This document shows, piece after piece, positions 53,033 to 60,257 of a stretch of 64,000 bases of DNA. The notes under the pieces were generated by a model that was given only the letters and a program-made list of their open reading frames with translations, did no database searches and was not told where the DNA came from. This DNA is from Synechococcus sp. A10-1-5-1 (GTDB lineage: Bacteria; Cyanobacteriota; Cyanobacteriia; PCC-6307; Cyanobiaceae), in contig NZ_CP096032.1 in NCBI RefSeq assembly GCF_023115425.1, positions 372,001 through 436,000 on the forward strand, read 5' to 3'. Within the stretch, counting starts at the first letter, position 1. The number at the start of each line of letters is the position of its first letter. Made by a program: the position numbers and the translations under genes.

Positions 53033-53935
53033 ATGGACTTACCAACACTTATTAATCCAATTCGAGATGATGGCGGCCTCGACCACCGCTACACAGGCTT
53101 GGCAAGGCAAATCGTTGACCTGGCTGGCAAGAAGTGTGTCAGCGAATTGGCAGCCTTTCATCAATACACCAATGACGCCGAAGCACGTTTTGAGAAGGCC
53201 GGACTAACGCTTGTCATTTCGTTCTTCCAAATCACGATGGAGCCTTGGCAACGCAGAAGCTTTAAGAAGAGACTGCGTCAGTGCCTGGAAGAGATTGGTT
53301 TCAGGCCATCCAAGATCACCAAGCTCCTCACAGCAGGGGAGTTCGTAGCAGCAGAGCTGACTGATCAGTTCAGGCAATCCGATTCCTATCAAGACTGGTT
53401 TGACTCTGCAGAGGCTGCTAAGGCACACAACGAGGAGCACATCGTCTATCTCCATAGTCATGGAGTAACAGCTCTGTACCACCTGGCGAGGATGAATTAC
53501 AAAGGTCAAGCAAAGGCACGTAGTAGCTACGACCACGAGATAGGAAAACCACTATCCGTACGAGACCTTGAGAAGCTCCAGCGGCAGCACCCAGCAGAGA
53601 ACAGAAGCCAACGATCAGGTCGCGGAAGGCAACCAGGAACCAATCAGAAGGCGAACTCAGCACTTCCTCAAGGTTCTGAGTGCCCAAAAGTAGAAGTCGA
53701 ATCTTCTGTCATTGCTGAACTGATGCCTTTGGAACCATCCGTAGACAGCCGTGAAGCCACCACCACCGAGCTGGCTGAACAGCTTGTCTATTTGGTTCAA
53801 AGCATTGACTGGTCAATGATCAAGGACAACCAAGAAGCGATGGAAGTACTCAGCACTGTTGAGTACACCTGGAGTCAGATCAGCGAGGTTGTCGACGACT
53901 GGAAGTACTTACCCCAGCAACTCACTCATGCATAA
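53033..53935 (+). CDS. Element protein of unknown function (300 aa)
   Basis: Soluble helical protein. The first half (ARQIVDLAGKKCVSELAAF, RRSFKKRLRQCLEEIGFRPS, KITKLLTAGEFVAAEL) looks DNA-binding or replication-related, broadly like DUF3102-type plasmid/phage proteins. The middle (RSQRSGRGRQPGTNQKANS) is a basic linker. It is first in a row of overlapping small ORFs. No function can be assigned. Confidence 0.65.
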   Translation: MDLPTLINPIRDDGGLDHRYTGLARQIVDLAGKKCVSELAAFHQYTNDAEARFEKAGLTLVISFFQITMEPWQRRSFKKRLRQCLEEIGFRPSKITKLLTAGEFVAAELTDQFRQSDSYQDWFDSAEAAKAHNEEHIVYLHSHGVTALYHLARMNYKGQAKARSSYDHEIGKPLSVRDLEKLQRQHPAENRSQRSGRGRQPGTNQKANSALPQGSECPKVEVESSVIAELMPLEPSVDSREATTTELAEQLVYLVQSIDWSMIKDNQEAMEVLSTVEYTWSQISEVVDDWKYLPQQLTHA

Positions 53936-54089
53936 GAAGCAGATTACTCACAAATGCACACCACACATTCGCTACTGGCAGTCTGGGCAGATCTCAGTAT
54001 CTGCAAGAACACGGATCGAATCACTGATTCAACAAGGACGCCAGCGTGAAGCCAGAGCAATGGCTAGCGAATGGATTATCAGAACATAA
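53928..54089 (+). CDS. Small element protein (53 aa)
   Basis: Starts at an ATG 8 bp inside the end of the 300-aa gene. Basic and helical (VSARTRIESLIQQGRQREAR, AMASEWIIRT). Unknown; kept because of the tight overlap. Confidence 0.45.
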   Translation: MHKKQITHKCTPHIRYWQSGQISVSARTRIESLIQQGRQREARAMASEWIIRT

Positions 54090-54099
54090 ACGCAATCAA

Positions 54100-54261
54100 A
54101 TGAACAACCAACCAGAAACTCTCAACCATCGACTCACACTCATCACTAAGAATGGATCTATTCACCTGGGATGGGTCGAAGACACTCTCCCTCAACCCTC
54201 CCCAACCAAACCCATCCAGCTGGAACTGGACTTCAACCAAGGAGACACCCAATGGCACTGA
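54100..54261 (+). CDS. Small element protein (53 aa)
   Basis: ATG at 54100, 10 bp after the previous stop. Contains LTLITKNGSIHLGWVED and a Pro-rich acidic end (PSPTKPIQLELDFNQGD). It overlaps the next gene by 10 bp. Unknown. Confidence 0.42.
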   Translation: MNNQPETLNHRLTLITKNGSIHLGWVEDTLPQPSPTKPIQLELDFNQGDTQWH

Positions 54262-54515
54262 CCATCAGTCGCTACGGAGAGGTTTCACCTACAGAGATCC
54301 ACTCCAGCGGCATTGCTGTCTCCACTCCCATCTACATCACACTCACAAGCGATCAACGGAAGGCGCTGCTCAATCGCTTCAGACAGATCAAGCAGGAGCA
54401 GCTAGCAACAACTAACTGCCTCGTAAATAACCCAGGAGAGGCTTCCAAGCCTCCCGATGATGCAGGTTTAAGCAAGCGGTTTGACGCACGTAGAGGAGCT
54501 TCTAGGCATGTCTGA
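54252..54515 (+). CDS. Small element protein (87 aa)
   Basis: ATG at 54252 overlapping the preceding ORF. Segment GIAVSTPIYITLTSDQRKALLNRFRQIKQEQ reads as a strand and amphipathic helix; the tail is polar. Unknown. Confidence 0.48.
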   Translation: MALTISRYGEVSPTEIHSSGIAVSTPIYITLTSDQRKALLNRFRQIKQEQLATTNCLVNNPGEASKPPDDAGLSKRFDARRGASRHV

Positions 54516-54708
54516 GGAGCGTCTCCGTTATGGGTTATTTAGTCGGAATGGAATGCCTGAACGGTTAGTGGTCAGTCTTCAAAGAATTACTGGGTTAGAG
54601 CTGGTGAATAGAAGGGAGATTGAATTGACTATGACTGGGTGGTTGGATTATTTGTTTTCAGCCAGTAGCGCCAGAGATTCGATTATGAGCAATCTTCAGT
54701 CGCTTTGA
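54508..54708 (+). CDS. Small element protein (66 aa)
   Basis: ATG at 54508 lies 8 bp inside the previous ORF, with GGAG 10 bp upstream. EERLRYGLFSRNGMPERLVV and SLQRITGLELVNRREIELT suggest a compact helical, perhaps DNA-binding fold. Last gene of the overlapping cassette. Confidence 0.5.
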   Translation: MSEERLRYGLFSRNGMPERLVVSLQRITGLELVNRREIELTMTGWLDYLFSASSARDSIMSNLQSL

Positions 54709-54805
54709 GTGTTGTGCTGTGTGAGTAATGAGTCAAGCTGCGTTGATAGCGATGGTGCCAGGTATTGGAGGCTGATTTGCTGGCTTATGGGTGTGACTGA
54801 AGAAA

Positions 54806-54835
54806 TAAAAAGCCCCTGCGGTTGCAAAGGCTTTG
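54806..54835. terminator. Likely bidirectional terminator
   Basis: AAAAAGCC (from 54807) and GGCTTT (54829-54834) flank a GC-rich loop between the converging cassette and beta-barrel gene. T-runs occur in the minus direction, so it probably ends the minus-strand transcript as well as stopping the cassette. Confidence 0.55.
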
Positions 54836-54852
54836 GGTGGTTAGGATGCGTG

Positions 54853-55842
54853 TTATTGACTACCAGCAGCTATCCAGCCCCCACCAGCTCCTATTGATTG
54901 TAAAAATATCTCACCAAGATTTGTATCGTGCACCCGCACATCCCTATTGCTAGGCGTTGATGTTATGGCGCTAACAGCGGCATTTGTTTTTGGTGTTTCT
55001 TTGCCAGGACCGCCATTCGTATTGAAGCGCCACTTGATGTCTGCCGAGAAGCGTGACTTGAAGGCACTGTCATAAGACAGGTTGGTGCCAACCGTAAGTC
55101 CGTTGTTGATGGCATAAGCGAGGCGAGCCAAGACACCAGAGCCATCGGCTGCACCTTCATCACCGTTTTGGTAGTAGTAACCAACAGAGGCTCTTAGTCC
55201 TGGCGTCAGGTTGTAACCAGCATCTAAGCCATAGGTGTCCAGTGCACCGCCTTGATAGACGGTGTTGAGCTGTTGCTCGGTGTCACCCGTTGGAATGAGC
55301 GCATAAGCATTGAATGCCCACTTATCGCTTACCGCTTCTGCATTGACAGCCGCCTGCTAGAAGAAAGCCGTGCGTGAGGCATAGACAGGGATGCCTGTAT
55401 CAGCAGGACCCGTGCTCATTGGTCGGGTGTCATAGCCCGCATTCAGTCCATACATCCAACTGCGGTCACCATTGAGCCAGCGATAGCCCAGGCGCGATGA
55501 GGTGGAGATGGTGGTACCAGCCACCTTCGTATTGATGATGCTGCTGCTGTTACCCCAGTCCGAGAAGTTGGCATTCGCCAGGACATCAGCAAAGAAGACG
55601 CTGTTGCTGCCGACGACCAGTGGAAGGAAGCTACCCAGACCTGCTTGGTTGGGGGTGCCAGCGGCTTGGGTTTGACCTTGGATGCCGACCTGCGGTTTGA
55701 CGATGTCCTTGAGCTGAATGCTCATCACGCCCAGATCTTCTGCTGACCCTTGAGCTACGGCAGGCTCGGCGTTAACGGAAGGGAGGGTTGCAAACGCAAA
55801 AGCCGTTGCAGCCACGCCGCAAAAAGGTCTTATGAGGGACAT
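54853..55842 (-). pseudogene. Outer-membrane beta-barrel protein gene with in-frame amber codon
   Basis: A 330-codon frame beginning with a signal peptide (FCGVAATAFAFATLPSVNAE) is interrupted by a single TAG at 55357-55359; frame, composition and motifs continue unchanged after it. Before the stop: SSRLGYRWLNGDRSWMYGLN and AGYDTRPMSTG, resembling the beta-domain of inverse autotransporters (intimin-like). After it: DTYGLDAGYNLTPGLRASVG and GLTVGTNLSYDSAFKSRF, more barrel strands. The local codon reads TTC TAG CAG, so one C-to-T change of CAG would explain it. It is either a fresh pseudogene, a read-through gene or a sequencing error. Confidence 0.75.
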
Positions 55843-55998
55843 TGAAAGGTTTCCCTCACGAATCAATTTGCATCACATTGCATCGGCGACAGCTCACTTC
55901 AGCGGCTTAGGTGTCAGTCGCTTTATTGGCGGCTCCGACCTTCGGTATGGAGATTGGGGAAAGGGGTCACTGCCTTGATCAATGATGGGGTGATGCAC

Positions 55999-56253
55999 TT
56001 AGGGTGTATTCGCGAAATTGCGAGCAGGCCACCCTCGCCGATTTTTCGCTACACCTGTAGCGCCTGTTGAGTGAGTCGCTACAGGCTGTGGAGCTTGGTG
56101 CTTCCACTCAGGCAGCTCCTGCTTGGTGCCAATAACTTCACCGCTAGTACGCATCAAGCCAGGCATAAAAGTAATCACAAAGAAAATCACAGGTAGACCA
56201 ACGACGAGCCCGCCAACGAATACATAGCTAAGCGCAAGTTCGCTCCATGACAT
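55999..56253 (-). CDS. Small membrane protein (84 aa)
   Basis: One long hydrophobic segment (LSYVFVGGLVVGLPVIFFVI then TFMPGLM) followed by a polar tail (KQELPEWKHQAPQPVATH). Unknown family. Lies upstream of the broken barrel gene on the same strand. Confidence 0.52.
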   Translation of the reverse strand: MSWSELALSYVFVGGLVVGLPVIFFVITFMPGLMRTSGEVIGTKQELPEWKHQAPQPVATHSTGATGVAKNRRGWPARNFANTP

Positions 56254-56800
56254 GTTTCCAATCTCCTGCTCACCGATGAGCCAAGCCTAAGGGCGATGGA
56301 TTCCAAACTTGTTAAGACTGCATTGTCGAGATAGATCTCCTTCATATCTGCTCCAACATGCAGTATCGCGTGGGTCTCATGGATCTTCTGTTGGCTGTCG
56401 TATCGGAGCCGGTGCTGACTGCTTGGTATTGCGACTCCTTTGCGTATCTCCTTCTCGTTTGGATTACGGATGAGCGCAACATGGCAGTGAGCTGTGCGGC
56501 ATCGATAAGGAATCTCTACATACAGGCAACTAACGCAAAAACCACAGCTGCACCAGGTGCGCGTTAGGCGCAGAAGCTAACGCGGCAATTAGACATGCAA
56601 TAAATAACTGACCGATATCTCTGCAAATGACCCTCAAGCCGAGAGACGAACACGAATAGTTCAAACACAGATTTCTGAGGCCAATTCACGTACCAGCAAG
56701 GACTCCAGATACCCCCGTACCGGGTGTCCGTTTGCTCGCATGAGCTGGCGGCAGCACTGCAGGTAGTGCCAGCGTTCACCAGTTACTGGGCGACCTTCCA
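56254..56800. other. Interval with no supported gene, 547 bp
   Basis: Only low-quality frames are present (for example 56358-56567 plus). Nothing recognised on either strand; part of the sparse right half of the element. Confidence 0.4.
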
Positions 56801-56953
56801 ATGAACCCAGCCGCTCTTACCCGCCACGACCAGCTGGAGCAGGAATGGCAGCAGCGTCTGCTGATGCAATCCAGCAGCAATCAGGCAAAAAAAGAGACGG
56901 ATTCCACCCCGCCTCGTCTATCTCCCTTACCCGACCCGAAGGCCGTGAAGTGA
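56801..56953 (+). CDS. Possible small protein (50 aa)
   Basis: ATG start, polar and helical (NPAALTRHDQLEQEWQQRLL) with a Pro-rich end. Reads like a real small protein but has no recognised family and no good ribosome binding site. Confidence 0.42.
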   Translation: MNPAALTRHDQLEQEWQQRLLMQSSSNQAKKETDSTPPRLSPLPDPKAVK

Positions 56954-57172
56954 TCATCCGGCAGCCGTTCAAGCGGTGATGTGCTGTTTGTAACCGGCTG
57001 AACGTTTTGTGTGGGACTGAGGACCGCCGCAGGACGAGTTCAGGCAGCTGGCGAGGTGTGCATACCAGCAGCAGCTCCGATACATACCAACGGCGGCTCA
57101 AATGCCGCTCAGCGGCTTAGATGCGGCTACCTCCGCACGAAGTGATGAACGCGCTGACCTAAGTGCAGGTGA

Positions 57173-57439
57173 CTAGCGAGCAAGACCTGGGTCTGTCGAT
57201 GCACCCGCGTTGCCGCCGCCAATCCCTGTCGGGACACCTGATGGGTACTGCATGACCTGACGAGCTGATGGAGGGAGGTTTCCGATTCTCCTAACCGTGG
57301 CCTCCCCGCCTGTAGTGGTCTTCAAGCCGCTACCGACCAATTGAACCGCCAATGAGACCAGCGCAAAGACGCCGATAAAGACACCACCGATTGCCCAAGG
57401 ATTGACGTGAGATTGGTGGAGCGTCGAGTTGTGAGCCAT
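57173..57439 (-). CDS. Small membrane protein (88 aa)
   Basis: One clear helix (PWAIGGVFIGVFALVSLAVQ then LVGSG) with a polar C-terminus (RRIGNLPPSARQVMQYPSG). Unknown. Stands alone in the element. Confidence 0.5.
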   Translation of the reverse strand: MAHNSTLHQSHVNPWAIGGVFIGVFALVSLAVQLVGSGLKTTTGGEATVRRIGNLPPSARQVMQYPSGVPTGIGGGNAGASTDPGLAR

Positions 57440-57687
57440 AAAAAGGGAGGTTCACTCTCCTCTCTTTATGTAGTCGCGGCTACCAACCTGGCGTGAGTAT
57501 TTGAGCTCGTCTCTGCAAGTTATGTTCGCTGGTATACAAAAGATTGGAAGGCACGATCAATGGAAATGCAAGCGCCGAAACGCCATGCGCAAAACCAAGA
57601 AAAGCCGCCAGGGACACCACTTTTCTCATGTCTAGACCCTTAAGAGAATCTAAATATTGACATGAACGGGCCGCCGGCCTCGCGAAA

Positions 57688-57732
57688 AGCGCCAACAGCT
57701 CCCCGACCCACTGCTCAGTAGCGGGGAGTGTT
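57688..57732. repeat. Repeated hairpin, copy 1
   Basis: Hairpin with CTCCCC / GGGGAG outer stem and inner ACTG / CAGT, opening AGCGCCAACAGCTCCC and closing GGGAGTGTT. A related copy lies at 59547-59590. Confidence 0.6.
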
Positions 57733-57816
57733 GAGGTGGGGGAGCTTGGCACTCCCCCGTCTCGGATCACGGGGTTCTCTCGGACCGTGTCCTCAGCGGT
57801 TATGGCCTTAGTTGGT

Positions 57817-58047
57817 TCAGGAGTGCAAGGGGAACCCGTCGCGACTTCCCCAATAGGGAGGAAGTTGTTCGTCTCCATCGCCGTTGGCGTCGGCCTCCGG
57901 AACATTTCGGCTCAAGTACAGGGCGTTGGCATAGCCCTTTACGACAGTGCATCCAGCAGGACCGCATACGCGGTATTCGTTGCGCCCCAGAGGTTGAAGT
58001 GTTCCTTTTCCTGGAGCTGGTTCAGACGGGACGAATCGGAGATCCAT
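57817..58047 (-). CDS. Possible small protein (76 aa)
   Basis: ATG at 58047 (a TTG one codon upstream is an option). QPLGRNEYRVCGPAGCTVVK and NALYLSRNVPEADANGDG look like a secreted or domain-like protein with a CxxxxC pair. The open frame extends further upstream without a start, so it may be a 3' remnant of a longer gene. Confidence 0.42.
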   Translation of the reverse strand: MDLRFVPSEPAPGKGTLQPLGRNEYRVCGPAGCTVVKGYANALYLSRNVPEADANGDGDEQLPPYWGSRDGFPLHS

Positions 58048-58196
58048 CAAGACTTTCGCAACCGAAGCCAGTCCTACCGCCTCGGAAAGAGACCAGCTTG
58101 ATATAGATGATACGGATTTTGCAATTGTTTGCGTGCTGCGCCTTGTCCCTCTTGAGCGGCGGCGCTTGCAGCTGGCAGCTCTAAAGCTTTAGCGAA

Positions 58197-58412
58197 CTAG
58201 TACACCTGAGCATTGCGATTAGGTTTGTCGTCGCAGGTAGGCTCGCCGATCTGCTCAAGGACGTCTCCGTCGCTAGTGACCAGTCGATAGACGCGGCCTG
58301 TGACTCGTGATTTCGCCAGTGCTGTCAAGTAGGCCTTGAAATGATTTCTTTTGCTGCCCTCGTCTTGCCAAGGCTCATCGGTGCTGGAGCGGCTTTGGAT
58401 CAAGACAGCCAT
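58197..58412 (-). CDS. Small protein (71 aa)
   Basis: ATG at 58412. Layout: a strand (AVLIQSRSSTDE), a helix (KRNHFKAYLTALAKSRVTG) and a strand pair (RVYRLVTSDGDVLEQIGEPT). Resembles the protein at 59051-59257 in shape (helix, then YR-V-D). Unknown. Confidence 0.5.
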   Translation of the reverse strand: MAVLIQSRSSTDEPWQDEGSKRNHFKAYLTALAKSRVTGRVYRLVTSDGDVLEQIGEPTCDDKPNRNAQVY

Positions 58413-59050
58413 GGTGCAGACGGACTTGTATCCCTGAGATAACGATGCCTCGTCGTCATGTTGAGATAGGAGAAATACCGATCTGCTTTGGGATTCACGA
58501 TTCACTCGGATTCTCAAGGGGAGCGTGGGATGAGCTGTTGTTTTCCTGTAGTTTCTTCATTCGCAAATGGAGACATTGCTTGCAGGTAAATCGAGGCTTG
58601 AGACGATCTCCACAGCACTACGACCTTTGGCTGTATGCCATCGCCAGGCTCTGAATTGAGCGTCGCGGACATAGAGAGGCGCCAACTCGCTTTGCGTGAC
58701 TGTCCAGACCTTTTTGCTCTTCCCCGCCGCTGCAGTGACCTGGTCATCGACTACCAGAGTTCGGCGCAAGCAGATGTGGATCAACGGATTAAGGGCGGTT
58801 CACGGGAAGACAAGCGTGCCGCTTAGCTCGTGCTGAACACCTTGTGTTTTGCAGGTGTTCGCATGTTGCTGATATCGCTTGCCCAGGCTCTTTCCCTTGG
58901 GGACCAATAAGTATCCACTACATGCAGTGTTCCGTGTAAGGCGATACCTCCTGGGACGCTGTGCATGGCGTGATCCCAAGGAGATTCCGTTGTTTTTACC
59001 CAAGTCAGTGGCGCCGATCGACCTTGTGCATCCCCTCCACTGAGAAGCTC

Positions 59051-59257
59051 GTGTTTTCCATCGAAAGACTGACCAGCACAGGCTGGAGACAAACCGAAGA
59101 ACATCCCGACCACGATCTTGCCCACTTGCACGCACGGCTCAAGAACTTCGCGGATGGTTCCACCTACAGAGTCATTGACCCTGACCAGACCATGGTTTGC
59201 CTGTTCTCAGGCGGCGCCACGGAGTGTTGGGCAATGGACCACGTCAAGGTGGGGTGA
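59051..59257 (+). CDS. Small protein (68 aa)
   Basis: GTG start. VFSIERLTSTGWRQTEEHPD, then DLAHLHARLKNFADGSTYRV and IDPDQTMVCLFSGG. Same general plan as 58197-58412, which suggests distant paralogues. Unknown; a minus-strand frame (58823-59131) overlaps its start and is judged less likely. Confidence 0.5.
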   Translation: MFSIERLTSTGWRQTEEHPDHDLAHLHARLKNFADGSTYRVIDPDQTMVCLFSGGATECWAMDHVKVG

Positions 59258-59546
59258 GTCCAGGCTTGCCTCGGCGAAACAGCTCCCACCGCTTCTATTC
59301 GGCCGCAACGCCAGTGCTATCACGCAACGGCTCCCTGTTCATAGAGGTCGACGGCGCGATCGCCGATCTATGTGCAAGCTTCGGGAATGGAAACGAGTTT
59401 CAGTGCCCGTCCGAGCGATGAGGATTTAGCCCTTTTGTGGCCAAAAACCCCCTACAACTGCTGGATAGGTGGCGACTTTGTGTTGCCTTGCAGGTGTGAG
59501 CTGTGCGCTGCTCACCGACGCTCACGTTGGGACGAAAAAGACGAGT

Positions 59547-59590
59547 AGCGCCAACAGCTCCCAACCAACTGCTTAGTAGTAGGGAGTGTT
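59547..59590. repeat. Repeated hairpin, copy 2
   Basis: Diverged copy of 57688-57732 (about four fifths identical by eye) that keeps the CTCCC / GGGAG stem and the inner ACT/AGT pairing. Conservation of pairing despite changes suggests a structural element. Confidence 0.6.
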
Positions 59591-59592
59591 TC

Positions 59593-59682
59593 TCAGCAGT
59601 CCGCCACGGGTTTGTCGTCGCCTTGTCGGATGTACACGTGGCAAGTCGGTTCTGGCTTTTTCCAGGACCCTTTCTTGATCAT
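59593..59682 (-). CDS. Possible microprotein (29 aa)
   Basis: MIKKGSWKKPEPTCHVYIR and a short acidic end with Cys as last residue. Its ATG overlaps the stop of the 19-codon frame upstream (ATGA). Very short; kept as a candidate only. Confidence 0.28.
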   Translation of the reverse strand: MIKKGSWKKPEPTCHVYIRQGDDKPVADC

Positions 59683-59738
59683 CGCAACCGTTGCCAAAGG
59701 AACAGCGCGATGAGGATGCCGTCAGTGAGTGGTTCCAT
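59679..59738 (-). CDS. Possible membrane microprotein (19 aa)
   Basis: MEPLTDGILIALFLWQRLR: a short hydrophobic helix with a basic end. Overlaps the start of the 29-aa frame by 4 bp. Candidate only. Confidence 0.28.
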   Translation of the reverse strand: MEPLTDGILIALFLWQRLR

Positions 59739-59986
59739 CAGCCTCTCCTTGCCTACCTCTGGTCTAGCCCTAGCGGGTGCTTCTCAACCAAGGCGAGCGA
59801 GCGGCCAGGGGTGCAAGTGGGTGGCAAGCGCTAAGGGGTCAGAATTCGCGGCAAAATTTCCGAACCCATTTCTCGTACCCCCAAGGTCTCGAAACGCCCC
59901 CATGGCCCCTTCTGCGTTGAACGTCTAGGGGAGGCATCAACGACCCACCTGAGAGGCTCTGCAGCCCGTCGAGACGGCACTCAGCT

Positions 59987-60019
59987 GTCAGTCAATGTGT
60001 CAGTCAGTTTGTCAGTCAA
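59987..60019. repeat. Right iteron set (putative recombinase arm sites)
   Basis: Three GTCAGTCA units at 12-bp spacing (59987, 59999, 60011), one mismatch from the left set over 33 bp and in the same orientation. After excision the two sets would flank the att core. Confidence 0.8.
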
Positions 60020-60035
60020 TCGGATCCAACAAAAC

Positions 60036-60110
60036 CCGAGATTAACTGCGCTGCAAAGGGGGTGAACCGCTGTGCCGTTCTGCCCCAGATTCCGACCTGG
60101 ATAAACCAGA
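60036..60110. repeat. Right attachment repeat (attR core, 3' part of 6S RNA)
   Basis: Direct repeat of 50302-50375. It lies within the 3' arm of the predicted 6S RNA hairpin, so this end of the element rebuilds the RNA gene. Confidence 0.9.
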
Positions 60111-60228
60111 AGGGGAGTCAAAGCGAAGATTCGTTTCCGGCTACGAGGCCGGTCTACGGCACTGTCGCGACAGACGCCCCAAGTCGAAAAGGGAGTCAGA
60201 TCAGAAAACTGTAAAAGGCAGTGACCAA
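60040..60228 (-). ncRNA. ssaA: 6S RNA (SsaA), putative
   Basis: Lies ~30 bp downstream of purK on the same strand, the place known for cyanobacterial 6S RNA, and spans about 185-190 nt, the usual size. Long-range pairing fits a 6S rod: 60218-60222 with 60045-60049, a CCCC/GGGG block (60177-60180 with 60058-60062), and a perfect 7-bp helix 60156-60162 with 60072-60078. Two local hairpins sit inside (60137-60152 and 60097-60109). 6S RNA binds RNA polymerase holoenzyme and tunes transcription. Exact ends are estimates; identity rests on position and fold. Confidence 0.68.
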
Positions 60229-60257
60229 CACAGCAGTCCGTCGAAATCTTAGGCCCA

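Larger units (their letters stand above)
50302..60110. mobile_element. Integrative element of about 9.8 kb (outer limits include both att repeats)
   Basis: Bounded by imperfect direct repeats of 74-75 bp (50302-50375 and 60036-60110), sharing an exact 39-bp core. Contents from left: iterons, tyrosine recombinase, structured RNA region, a cassette of small unknown ORFs, a broken beta-barrel gene, sparse small ORFs and a second iteron set. The combination of integrase next to one end, duplicated target at the other and unknown cargo is that of picocyanobacterial integrative islands (tycheposon-like by layout; not proven). The insertion point is the 3' part of the putative 6S RNA gene. Confidence 0.85.

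Noticed and set aside
58823-59131. Minus-strand frame of 102 codons overlapping the 68-aa gene
   Set aside because: Possible, but the overlapping plus-strand gene has better helix/strand layout and a likely paralogue; both cannot easily be real.
60040-60257. tmRNA (ssrA) as the RNA at the att site
   Set aside because: A TTTCGAC motif is present near purK, but there is no tag peptide frame and no acceptor-stem/CCA arrangement; 6S RNA fits the position and fold better.
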